From Charina bottae (Eukaryota > Chordata > Lepidosauria > Squamata > Charinaidae), in NCBI GenBank assembly GCA_023362775.1, contig JALMGJ010000005.1:87121421-87185420 (forward strand): a DNA stretch of 64,000 bases, in the 5' to 3' direction. The notes under the pieces were generated by a model. That model had not been told where the DNA came from and did no database searches. It saw only the letters and a list, made by a program, of their open reading frames with translations. The position numbers and the translations under genes are program-made. Below, piece after piece: positions 51,912 through 64,000 of the stretch (positions are counted from its first letter, which is position 1; every line of letters begins with the position of its first letter).

Positions 51912-52300
51912 TGTATTTATTTATTTATTCAATTTATATGACTACCCTTTGCAACAGTGACTTTGGGTGGTGTACAAAGTTAAATACAATAATTGAAAAA
52001 AATTAATCCAATCCATAATGTCCAAGAGCATAACAACTTTTTCAACTTTTAAGAAAACAACATGAACTGGCAGAGCTCACTTAAACTTCTAGCCCAAATG
52101 CTTGGGGGAACAACCAGGTCTTCAATGCCTTATGAAAGGCTAATGGGGTTGGGGCCATCTGGATCTCTTGGGTCTGAGAAGATGACATTGTATAATGGAG
52201 AGAAACAAGAACATGCCCTTCTTGCTAGATGCGGTGGGGCAAACAGAAGGGAGACAGGCAGTCCCACAAGTACCCTGGCCAATGATTTTGCCACTACTCA
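51912..52300 (-). repeat. L2-type LINE 3' UTR fragment
   Basis: Read on the minus strand it ends in the GAATAAATAAATAAA tail. Inside, the plus-strand text AACAACCAGGTCTTCAATGCC and GGGTTGGGGCCATCTGGATC is the conserved L2/CR1-like 3' UTR seen in squamates. Confidence 0.55.
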
Positions 52301-52537
52301 AGTGTAAATGGTAGCAATATGTGAAGTAATATTGAAGCTGCTCTTTGGGTGAGATAGGCGGTGACTAAATTTGAAATAAATAAGTAACCTGCAAGTATTC
52401 TTAACAACTTTGAAGAGGTACAATTTAATTTAGCCATAAGTATCTTAGATATTATACCGTAATGTCTATATTCTAGTGTCTTCTCAGGCAATTTATCAGA
52501 GAAATCTTTTAATAGAAAACCTTCACAGCAGATATTA

Positions 52538-52669
<132 letters not shown>

Positions 52670-53204
52670 TCATAAATAGTTTCATATTTATGATACTGGC
52701 TTATCACAGTTGTTCAAACATCACAGTAACTGTATAATGAATTCTTGATAGTCAACTTCAACAAAGTTGTCCTGATTTTTCAAAACCAGTTTCCCATGAA
52801 GCCCAGACCAAAAATAAAGGGGGGGGGGAAGGGAAGATCCCCTCTCACTCTAAAACATGATATAAAACTAGAATCTGATCAAAATGAACTTACTATTTGG
52901 CTACTACTTACAGAAAAGGGGTAACAATGAGCTGTGTGTAGTAGTTCCAACGTTGAACTGACTGTAAATACATGGGTTTAAATCTATTCCAAAATTCTAT
53001 ATCCAACTTGTCCATTTACTATGTAGTGGCTCGTGGCAAGTTCTACATGCCAACGTCTCTGGATTGGAATGATAGTACTCCATTGCACTCTATGGACATT
53101 GTTTACACTGTTTACAAACAATCCTAAAATGTACTGTCAATGTTTCTTTGCTGCCAGTCCTAAGTCATAATCAGCTTTCTGTGTTTCTCTAAGTCCTTTA
53201 TTTT

Positions 53205-53436
53205 TGATGTATTGTTGAAGGCTTTCACGGCCGGAGTTCGATGGTTGTTGTGGGTCTTCCAGGCTGTGTGGCCATGTTCTGGAAGTTGTGGTTCCTAACG
53301 TTTCGCCAGCATCTGTGGCCAGCATCTTCAGAGGGCAGGAGCACAGACAGAAGCGCTCTTTCTGTGCTCAGGTAGAATGGCAATGTTTGGCAATGTCATG
53401 GCGAAACGTTAGGAACCACAACTTCCAGAACGGATG
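53205..53436. mobile_element. Penelope-like snapback repeat (copy d1)
   Basis: Starts GATGTATTGTTGAAGGCTTT and CACGGCCGGAG, the widespread reptilian Penelope terminal sequence. GGAAGTTGTGGTTCCTAACG and its inverse close a fold-back. The minus strand has CTGAAGATGCTGGCCACAG followed by ATGCTGGCGAAACGTTAGG, a hammerhead-like core. Confidence 0.7.
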
Positions 53437-53449
53437 TGTTTGAATATTA

Positions 53450-53568
53450 TGTCTATGAAGGTTCTCAGTCATCCAGGTGGAATTGTCTGTAGCTTGAATC
53501 ATGTCAACTGGATTTCTATTTTCTCAGTGGAAACGTTTCCACTGAGAAAATAGAAATCCAGTTGACAT
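53450..53568. mobile_element. Penelope-like snapback repeat (copy d2)
   Basis: TGTCTATGAAGGTTCTCAG..TGTCTGTAGCTTGAAT..CTCAGTGGAAACG then the inverse CGTTTCCACTGAG to CAGTTGACATG. Same family as copy c, but the central hammerhead-like core is deleted so the arms meet at AAACGTTT. Confidence 0.7.
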
Positions 53569-54321
53569 GTTTGAATTTTAGTTTTTCTTTTTATTCTTGT
53601 ACTTGTATGAACTTGCCTTCAGCACTCTTTTTAATGGGATGATGGGTTAAAGTTCTAATAAATAAACGCAAAAGAAAGGCATATGAACAGAGAATCAAGA
53701 TGGTGGTATACTCTGTCCCCTATAAGAAAGCAAAAGGAGTCAACACAAAGGGGAGAAGTGGGCCTTTGTGACTTGTTCTCAAATTGACTCCTTTCTGATA
53801 AAGCAAGTCAAGGCAAACTAGAACAGTTCCTCCCCCCCCATAGCAGGTCAGCATCAAAGGGTGCAATTAAGGCTAGTCCCCTTTTTGATTTTTCCCATCC
53901 AAACCCAAAATATATTTCAAGAGTTGTTGTAGTTCAGACAGACAAGCAGGAATTTTACAGATCTGGTTTGCTAGCTTATTCTGATCAACAAGCAAAAAAT
54001 CATTTTCAGAGACATTTATCCCCCAATTCTCCTTTATAACATTTAAATTAAGCATTTGGACTTTTTAAATTACATTCATTTGTTCTGCAAGTGCACAGAT
54101 AATTCTTTTCACCCAATAACCATTTATTCCTTTTAAAAAAATACATGGAATCTGTTTAGAAGTTCACTAATCTGTATCTGAATTTCTCTTTCATCTTCAT
54201 ATAACTCAAAGCAGGAGTCCACTTTTCAGATTAAAATGTTGCAAGGAAAATGAATGGGTGCATTCTCAGAACTTTTGAGACAATGTATCACAAGAGAGGC
54301 TGCCATATTGCAAACTCCATT

Positions 54322-54721
54322 AAGGGGTGTGGTGGCTCAGGGGGTAAGACGCCAGGCTTGTCGATCGGAAGATTGCAAGTTTGGAGGTTCAAATCCCTAG
54401 TCCCATGTGGTGGAGTGAGCTCCCGCACTACTTATTTATTTATTTATTTATTTATTCGATTTCTCACCGCCCAACTCCCTCAAGGGACTAGCCCCAGCTC
54501 TTGCCAACCTAGCAATTTGAAAGCATGCAAATGCAAGTAGATTAATAGGTACCACTTCGGTGGGATGGTAACAGCGTTCCGCGTGCGTCATGCCAGCCAC
54601 ATGACCGTGGAAGCATCTTCGGAAAATGCTGGCTCTTCGGCTAACAAATGGAGATGAGCACCAACCCCTAGAGTCGGACACGACTGCAGAAATGTGCAGG
54701 GGGAACCTTTACCTTTACCTT
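54322..54721 (+). mobile_element. Sauria-type SINE with nested insertion
   Basis: GGTGTGGTGGCTCAGGGGG (A box) and GGAGGTTCAAATCCC (B box), GGAGTGAGCTCCCG, then CCAACCTAGCAATTTGAAAG, GCAAGTAGATTAATAGGTACC, CATGCCAGCCACATGACCG and a CTTTACCTTTACCT tail. These are diagnostic blocks of the Sauria SINE of squamates. The body is interrupted at about 54431-54487 by a TTTA-rich L2-type 3' tail. Confidence 0.85.
54431..54487 (-). mobile_element. L2-type 3' tail nested in the SINE
   Basis: CTTATTTATTTATTTATTTA..TCGATTTCTCACCGCCCAACTCC: the same short tail as 6952-7020, here inside a Sauria SINE. Confidence 0.65.
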
Positions 54722-55143
54722 AACTCCATGCAATGTCCCCAAAATCCACTGAAATATTTCCTTTAAGAACATGGCTAAACAAAATAGTTACATCTAGTAC
54801 GGGATAACATCTATAGAGATTTGATAACATATTTGTCTGTTGGTGCTGCTAGCCAGGTCTTTAAGGAATTCTGAAAAACCAAAAGGGCTGGGGCCATCCT
54901 AATCTCAGGATCAGGATTGTTCTCCTCATCTTGTTATTTTGTGATATTATAACACAGGGTATTTGTAATGGGCCTTTGACATTTTAGTTTTTTAAAAGGG
55001 CAATTGGTCCCATTAGATTAGATATGTATGAATGCAATGGACATAATAAAAAAAGATATTTTACTGTATCCCTACCATCGGCATTTCTTGTCTACGTTTC
55101 TGCCATTGAAATGAACCATAGCATTCTTAACTTTTTTTAAAAA

Positions 55144-55174
<31 letters not shown>
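55144..55174. repeat. (AATC)n microsatellite
   Basis: Seven AATC units. Confidence 0.9.
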
Positions 55175-55484
55175 TGCTAAAAGAAGACTCAGTACTTTCT
55201 GATTGCCAATAACATTAGATCTATTACTCCAAAGATTAATGTTCTGGATTACAATTCCCATTGGCCATGATGGCTAGGTCTCCTGGAAGATATAGACAAG
55301 GCACCTAGAATAAGTTAAATTGGGGAAAGGCACATTCATGTTCAACAAAGATTTGCACACCATAATCCATATTGTTATTGTTCCAAGAGAAAATTCAGGT
55401 CTCACTGTTGTGCTTTTATGTGACCCACTGTGCATCTCCCCAAAGCCTGCTTTATTTTTCAGTGGTCTTTCAGACTCCAAAAAT

Positions 55485-56225
55485 TGTTGTTGCTGTTGTT
55501 GTTCAGTTGTTTAGTCGTATCCGACTCTTCGTGACCTCATGGACCATAGCACGCCAGGCCTTCCTGTCCTCCACTGCCTCCCGGAGTTTACTCAAATTCA
55601 TGTTCGTTACATCGGTGATGCTATCTAACCATCTCATCCTCTGCCGTCCCCTTCTCCTTTTGCCTTCAGTCTTTCCCAGCATCAGGGTCTTTTCCAGTGA
55701 GTCCTCTCTTCGCATTAGGTGGCCAAAGTATTTGAGCTTCAGCTTCAGCATCTGTCCTTCCAATGAGCAGTCAGGGTTGATTTCCTTTAGGATTGACTGG
55801 TTTGACCTCCTTGCAGTCCAAGGGACTCTCAAGAGTCTTCTCCAGCACCACAGCTCGAAAGCATCAATTCTTCGGCGCTCAGCCTTCCTTATGGTCCAAC
55901 TCTCACAACCATACATTACTACTGGGAAAACCATAGCTTTAATTATACGGACCTTTGTGATGCAAGGTGACACCTCTGCTTTTTAATATGCTGTCTAGGT
56001 TTGCCATAGCTTTCCTCCCAAGGAGCAAGCGTCTTTTAATTTCATGGCTGCAGTCACTGTCTGTGGTGATCTTGGAGCCCAAGAAAATAAAATCTGTCAC
56101 TGCTTCCATTTCTTCCCCTTCTATTTGCCAGGAAGTGATGGGACCAGATGCCATGATCTGAGTTTTTTTTCCAAGCCAGCTTTTGCACTCTCCTCTTTCA
56201 CCCTCATCAAGAGGCTCTTTAGTTC
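55485..56225 (-). pseudogene. BovB (RTE clade) LINE, 5'-truncated
   Basis: On the minus strand one frame (56229-55939) has IMASGPITSWQIEGEEMEAV, TDFIFLGSKITTDSDCSHEI and KRRLLLGRKAMANLDSILKS. After a frameshift near 55970 the next frame (55973-55503) has KAMVFPVVMYGCESWTIRKA, RIDAFELWCWRRLLRVPWTA and GKRRRGRQRMRWLDSITDV. This is the ORF2 C-terminus of BovB, nearly identical to the ruminant copies. The 3' end has an ACA-rich tail. CCAAAAAT at 55477-55484 and 56226-56233 is the probable target duplication. BovB is known to have spread horizontally between squamates and ruminants. Confidence 0.9.
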
Positions 56226-56823
56226 CCAAAAATAGTCTGTTTCAAAAACCATACAGCTGGAAGTGTCTCCAAAGCCACCCCTGACATGGGTGATCCTCGC
56301 AAGAGATGGGGAAGTCTTATATTTGACTTAATGGCCAGTGTTATATGGGGGAATGGGTGCAGTCACAAAGATAATACATAGAGTCCTAGGAATATAATCC
56401 TTAAACCAGAAGAGGAAGAAGTACACCATACCGGAATGACAATCTCAACAGTTCCTGCTTTGCCAGGTTCTCATTTCTCTTCTTAAGAAGCATCCCTTTC
56501 CGAAAGATGATTTTACTTGTGTTGGCATCTTTATCCCATCACATTGGAAAAGCATAGAGTGGATTCCCAATTTAAAGGAGTTTCAGGTTGGGCTCCAAGG
56601 TTGAGAGCCTTGAGTACTTAACCAAATTCTTTGGCACATGCTGCATTTGCATCTGTCTCACTTCTTTAGCTCTTTATATTGGCATTCACTTACCTAGATC
56701 CACTGCAAAATAGGAGATTAAATGATCTCACACCTGAAACTTCCTATGTACACTGAAACCCATGTAGTACTGTTCCTTTACTCCAAAGATGAAAATTAAA
56801 TACAAATCACTACATCTGAATTA

Positions 56824-58010
<1,187 letters not shown>

Positions 58011-58377
58011 TTAAAAAAGACAAAGACAAAGCTTATTTCTTGAACGGTTACAAAAGGTTACAACTTTTGGAATAGCTCATAGCATCTATTTTGTACAAAG
58101 CGTTATCATTTTCCTCCCTGTTTTCTTTACAGTTACTAGCTCTGAAGAACTCTGCCACCTTCATCAAAATATCATCCCTTGCCTGGTCCCCGGATCAGAA
58201 AGATTAAAAATGGGATTAAAAATGGGGGAGGGTGATTATATTCAGTATTTCCATTGTGATTTCCCTACTTCTTTCGAATTAGAGGAGAAGGTGCATTTCA
58301 AAGACATTGCACTCAAAGGCACTTTTTCCAGTGTTTAATGTTACTGAAAAGGTGACTTAAGTTATTCTGATTATATA

Positions 58378-58446
58378 TTTATTTGATTTATTTATTTATT
58401 TCTCAAGTTTATCACCACCCATCTCCACAATTAGTGGACTCTTGGC
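58378..58446 (-). repeat. L2-type 3' tail
   Basis: TTTATTTGATTTATTTATTT then CAAGTTTATCACCACCCATC and TGGACTCTTGGCGG on the plus strand; minus-strand tail. Confidence 0.6.
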
Positions 58447-58448
58447 GG

Positions 58449-58504
58449 ATATCCATATCCATATCCATATCCATATCCATATCCATATCCATATCCATAT
58501 CCAT
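58449..58504. repeat. (CCATAT)n hexanucleotide array
   Basis: Nine perfect CCATAT units, then CATACACACAC. It sits directly at the L2-type tail and probably grew from it. Confidence 0.95.
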
Positions 58505-59973
58505 CCATACACACACACACACACCACACCTGGGAGGACTAAGCAGCTCACTTTCACTACTCTAAAATTGTCTGTTCCTTGCAAGTGTGGCTGACAATGA
58601 CCTGCTACATAAGAATAACTCTAAATGCTAGCAGCTGTCTAAGTGTTGATTTCAGCAGTCACTCACAATTTACATCCAAGCAGGTGAAAAACAACCCCTT
58701 TGTGTATTTTGTACTTTGCTTTATTCTGTACATACTCCCAACTCTGTGAAATTTTTGACTAGACAGGATAAGAACCCACAGAAGAGTGTTCAGAGTATTT
58801 CAAATTAGTCATAGCACCTCTGTAAAGCCCACTAATTCATTTTAAAAAAGTAGACCTGCCTGATCTAAAAAACAAGGCAGTTACTATTAGAAATGAGTTT
58901 TACTGTAACAGCAGGTTCTTTAAGCATTCATGACTGCTGATAGGGTATTTTCAGGAAATTAAGACTGATTTGGAGAAGTTGTGGTCCAACTATTGAAAAA
59001 AAAAGAAAGAAAAAACCCTCAGTGCATTGTTTTAGTTTACCATATTTTCTAGTCCCAATTCTACGCTAAAGGTACTGTAAGCTTTGTTGTATACTACAAA
59101 TAATAAAATCACATAACTGAGAAAGATGATGCCCTTATCTGTTTATGCATCAACATTTATCACTTAATGGGTGCATGTCTGCACAGCACAGAAGGCCAGA
59201 ATTCATCGGAATAAACTTCTCCATTATTCTCATCAGACATATGGATTCCTCCTGCAAACTAGTAGAGCTAAGAAAGTGTGCCTCACACTTTCTATAATTT
59301 ATTTAGCAAGGCACTCAGTCCAGAAATTCTGGCCTCTTTGTCTTGTATCTGATCATGTGGCATCTTCAAGACCAACATATTTGTTATGACAGGAGCTTTA
59401 ATAAACTAGGGTCCATGTCAACAACTCATGAAGTGTTATCTATGTGGATCTTCATAATTACCTATCTAGATCTTCACGTGATACCCTTCTGGGTCTCTTT
59501 TCGAAATGAAAGACAGCTGGGCCACAAAAGAAAGGTCTTTCCACATTCTTCAGAAATCCTATTGGCAACCAATATTATAGTCCTTTTGGACCCAGACAAA
59601 TAACCCTTCTTTATTTATTTTTAATTAGTTAGAATTATATCCAGTCTTTTCTCTTTGTGTTCTGTTTTCTTCTATCTTTGTAGGTTTAACTTAGGAATGA
59701 GTGATTGGTCCAAGTCACTGAATTAGGTTCCAGAGTGGGCTTCCCCAGTCACAACTGAAACTTTAACCATAATGCCAGGCCTACACCCCAATTTCCCCAG
59801 CTATTTTAAAAATGATTTAAAACTAGCATTAAAACTTCACTATTTAGTGCTATTTTTATTACCGTGATTTTTGTGGCATATCAATTGCTGCCCAATGATG
59901 TTTCTATTGATGTATTCACTGTATTCCTTTCTCTGTTTTATTATATATTTTAACTGATCAAAACTGTATTTAA

Positions 59974-60201
<228 letters not shown>

Positions 60202-61742
60202 AGCGAAGCAGCTGTAACCCTTGCCACGTCTGTCTCACAGCAAGCTGTTGAGCCCCAGAATGGCTCATTTCTTAACATGGCCGTATTTTTTCCCACAGCC
60301 CTATTTTCAGGACTGAGTCTCCTCATTAAGACTGAAATCCTGGCATTGGTAAATTTAAAATCTTGCAAAGAATAACAGTCATTTGCAATACATCGAAATG
60401 GCACTGCCTGTGTCAATTTCTGTCCTTCATGCTCAACTACCATCATTTAATGATACATCAGTTTAGTAGGATTATCAATTTCAATCTCTTTCAAGTTGGA
60501 TTTCAAACCTCTTCTTGAATATGCAAAATACTGTATATGAAACATTTCAGGTCTTCCTTGTTAATGTCTAGAATTATTTTTGACTGGTGACATTTCTGAT
60601 CTGGATAGGTGGACATGTACCAAGTGGAAGACTTGTGGTTCCAAAATGATAGACAATAAAATTAACGGAGATCTATAATCAACTTTGTTTAAATGATATT
60701 GATGATTTCTCATTTAATGAGATTACTTAATCTGTGGCATGAATTATAAGGGATATTATGTACTAACGTGTTGGAAGAATCCTTGTTCACCATTCAGTTT
60801 TTTCCTTTGGGAACCCTATAAGAATCCTAAAAGAATTCTCAGTCCCTAGACCACAGAGGTCATGCAAGGCATGCTTCAAAAATGATTTGGAGGCGTTCTT
60901 TCAGACCTCAGCAAAGCATAGCACTATTTTGCTATTCATTAAAGCAGCCCAACTTTTTCCAGGATTCCAACTGAGCCTGAAAAATGCATTGTGGCTGCTT
61001 TAAGAATCACACTGAGATCTCTTAAAGCAACAGTCACGCTGGTCTATGATTTGATTTGATGACTTAAAGCAACAGCATCTTTTTTTACAGTTCACATGGA
61101 AGCCTGAAAAAGTCAGACTGCTTAATGAGATCCTATTTTTCTACTTCAAAGGAGCAAGGCACTTGAAAACATGTACAATTCCAATCAGCACTTTTTAAGT
61201 GCTTAAGAAACGATGTCCCTGAGGACTATGACATTTCAAATATCAGGCCAAATACAGCCCATCCATCTGGGAAATTTGTAGGCAAGGCCCTAAGAATGGC
61301 ATAATAAAGAATACAATTATCCACTACAACCTTATGGAAATCCCACATTCATTCATTTTGGTCAGATGAGTTGTGCCTTTAATTATATTCAGGATTGAAT
61401 ATAAAGCAGATGATGCATTCCTGCCATATTCTATAAACCATGCCTTGTTAAATATGTTGTTAAAAATGTATTTATGAGCCAAAGGACAATACAGAAAGAA
61501 TGGGCACATTCTGTGAATTGAGCTGAAATATTTGCAGGATGTCTTTTTCAAAAGAGATACTCAGACTATAACAAACACTTTCCAAAAACTAAATAAGTGG
61601 TTTAGCACCACAGTATGTAAAAACAATGTCTATTACTAGCATTGTTTGCAAATGAGGCAGAGAAAGTATATTCCCAAGAATTTTACTGCAGATTTCAGGG
61701 TCCCACGTGCCTTTTTTGTGAATCGTGACATGAATGTACTTA

Positions 61743-61877
<135 letters not shown>

Positions 61878-62626
61878 TTAAGTCTGCTGAAAAGACAACC
61901 AGGAAGAACAGGAACAAGTTAATATGAAGGTGTGAGGCTGTTACTTTTGTAGGAAAATGATCATGAAAAAAGGAAATAAGCACTGATCTAGCGATGCATC
62001 CCCAGTTTGTTCTTGAAAAGAGCAATACAAATACCCACATTACAAAGTCTTAAAAGAATGCCATTAAATTCAATACAGTGTAATTACAGCCACACATATA
62101 GATCAGAAGCACATAACCTAGCATGCTTTAGATGCTACATGTCCAGCAACCTTAGCCATTATGGTTAATGGCAAGTTCCAATTAGATGACTGGTCTAGGA
62201 TGTCTTCTTTTTTCTTGCATAACATCATTAGCATTTTGACCCCGGCCAGCTTCCTGTTAACAGTTGAAAAGTTAGCTTTTTAATAATGATTTAAACAAAC
62301 CAGGATTGAAAACATAAAGGGTAGAAGGGAGGTGTGTAGTTATCACTTCATTCCTAATTTAGGAATGTCCAAATGAACTCACAATGTTCTTACAAAGTGG
62401 GATGTGTCAGGATTGATCAGAATGTTATACCCCCTGCCATATATCCATCTTACATTTGATATCAATGATTTGGGATCTCCTGACTCCTGACTAAGTCTGA
62501 CCTTAAAGGGAGACTGTTTTGGCCCTATATGCTGAAAAGCTTGTACCACACTAGAAGTTTTTATCAAACTTGCCAGAGTTTATTCTATTATAATTGAAGA
62601 TGGGCAGGCAAAGCCAGGCTCTAGAG

Positions 62627-62971
62627 CAGAGCTTTCCAAACTGTGTGTCGGGACACGTTAGTGTGTCGGCTGCAGTGTCTGGGTGTGTCCTGGCTGCTGC
62701 TGCCTCCAAGCTCTGCCAGGATTCTGTGCAGGTCCTAGTGCCTGCCTTGTGCCTTGCTGCCTCCAAACCTGCTATGATTCTGCGCAGGTCCTAGTGCCTG
62801 CCTTGTGCCTTGCTGCTTCCAAACCTGCTGTGACTCCGAGCAGGTCCTAGTGCCTGCCTTGTGCCCTGCTGTAAGGGTGTGTCACGAAATGATGCCCTGC
62901 TGTAAGAGTGTGTTGCGAAATGATGCATGTCTAAAAGCGTGTCACCAACATGAAACGTTTGGAAAGCTCTG
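62627..62971. mobile_element. Non-autonomous hAT element with internal VNTR
   Basis: TIRs CAGAGCTTTCCAAACTGTG and ..CGTTTGGAAAGCTCTG with perfect 8-bp duplications CTCTAGAG (62619-62626, 62972-62979). The interior has three GTCCTAGTGCCTGCCTTGTG units and two CCCTGCTGTAAG units, very close to 46105-46455. Confidence 0.87.
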
Positions 62972-63977
62972 CTCTAGAGAAAGGTATATACAGTAAGAGA
63001 AAACAACCCTTAAAAATATCTTCCTAAAATAACTGGGATTTTTTTTTTCAGTTAAAGAATTGAAGACTATTTCACTATATCCTCAATTTATTGACATTGC
63101 TCATGTGTCTCGTTCAAGAAAATCCTTTTTTGTTTGGTTATTTTTTTCCTGCAAATGCACACAAATAATACTATGTTACTTGAAATATGTCTTATGCAAT
63201 TTAAGGTACCCTCTATGAATGTGCAAACCAAGTGGCCGATCTTTGCTTCTCTTATTAAGGGAAATGTCTGTTACTGGCATTGTTTGCCTGTATGGTTGCT
63301 ATTCCAAAGGAGAGAATCCAAGGCTGCTTCAAGAATCCCGTAACACAGAACAAATTCTACCCCTTAAAGCTTTGTGTTGCATGTCAGCCACATTGCAAAA
63401 CTGGTGAAGCCCAGAGCCCATTTGGGGAACTGGTATCAAGTTTTAAGCGCTGGAACGTCCCTTCAGTATCTTCAAGGCTTAGAACCCCTAAAGAAGCAAG
63501 AAAGGAGCCAATCTTGACCTCACTCATTCTGGGATGCTCTGGGAAAGGGATCCTTGTGTGCAACACGTAGCTCCTTGGCCAGAATTTTTGCATTCCTGTC
63601 CCTTGTTCTCTGCAGCAGCCATTCTACAGTCTCCCTCCCAGTAACTGCTTGTTGATTACTTCAGTGCCTGCTTCCAAGTCATTTCCTATTCTACCACCTC
63701 TCCCATCTTTTAGCAGCTTGAGAAAAAAAAAAACAAAGAAACGGTAAAGGAAGCTTTTGTATGAATATTCCTGAGCTTATTCATCTGAAATCTGGCAGTC
63801 TTGATCCCCACAGGGAAAACTTTGTCTTCACCTTTTATTCAATTTTGCCAAGAATGAAAATAATTATCAACCATGTGTTCACATGCAACTAGTATAAAAA
63901 GTCCAGCACCTAATTTGTCAGAACACAGGAAAGTCTTATCCCTTGCTATTTCTTCAAATTTCAACATTTTGTTCGTT

Positions 63978-64000
63978 CTCAGTCTCTCTCTCTCTCTCTC
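63978..64000. repeat. (TC)n microsatellite at window edge
   Basis: CTCTCTCTC run cut by the end of the window. Confidence 0.9.

Noticed and set aside
58383..58584. Ser-Ile and Trp-Ile repeat frames
   Set aside because: Translations of the CCATAT array.

Overview
This window is vertebrate nuclear DNA, almost certainly from a squamate reptile (lizard or snake). The evidence is the repeat mix: a Sauria-type tRNA-derived SINE, a BovB (RTE) LINE, an R4-clade LINE, a young-looking L1 tail, L2 and CR1 tails, Penelope-type snapback repeats and several non-autonomous hAT families. It is AT-rich, microsatellite-rich and intron-dominated. I cannot name the species.

The only recognised protein-coding host gene is KCNMA1 (Slo1, the BK large-conductance calcium- and voltage-activated potassium channel alpha subunit). 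It runs on the minus strand across the whole window and continues past both ends. Ten exons are visible. In transcription order they are 61744-61854, 57900-58005, 56825-56907, 52562-52631, 47991-48146, 39984-40093, 30532-30600, 17380-17466, 15208-15284 and 2147-2320. All splice phases join. The first nine encode a continuous stretch of the cytosolic RCK1 domain and the start of the RCK1-RCK2 linker. The tenth is the alternative STREX (stress-axis regulated) cassette. The membrane domain lies upstream (beyond 64000). The exon after STREX and the RCK2 domain lie downstream (before position 1). The RCK1 calcium ligands (human D362, D367, R514, S533, E535, S600) and magnesium ligands (E374, E399) are all kept. 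A sequence one base away from the CaMKIV-responsive RNA element consensus overlaps the STREX 3' splice site.

Everything else sits in KCNMA1 introns. Region by region: 1-15 kb has L2-type tails, a GC-rich hAT element and a Penelope snapback. 17.5-30.5 kb has a 17-bp terminal inverted repeat pair, SINE, LINE, Penelope, L2 and hAT insertions. 30.6-40 kb has a near full-length but dead R4-clade LINE with a tRNA-like head, plus a hAT element. 40-48 kb has a CpG-rich insert bounded by 14-bp inverted repeats, a hAT element and LINE scraps. 48-52.5 kb has an L1 tail with a perfect 15-bp target duplication, tandem hAT MITEs and a long inverted repeat. 52.6-56.8 kb has two Penelope snapbacks, a Sauria SINE with a nested insertion and a BovB tail. 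58-61.7 kb has an intact-frame retrocopy of ribosomal protein L39. 62-64 kb has another hAT copy.

I found no CRISPR array, bacterial operon or previously unknown multi-gene system. The most interesting signals are the STREX exon with its regulatory site, the unusual exon at 30.5 kb with its Ser junction codon, the possible captured CpG-island exon at 40.4-41.1 kb, and the tRNA-like and hammerhead-like RNA motifs attached to the retroelements.
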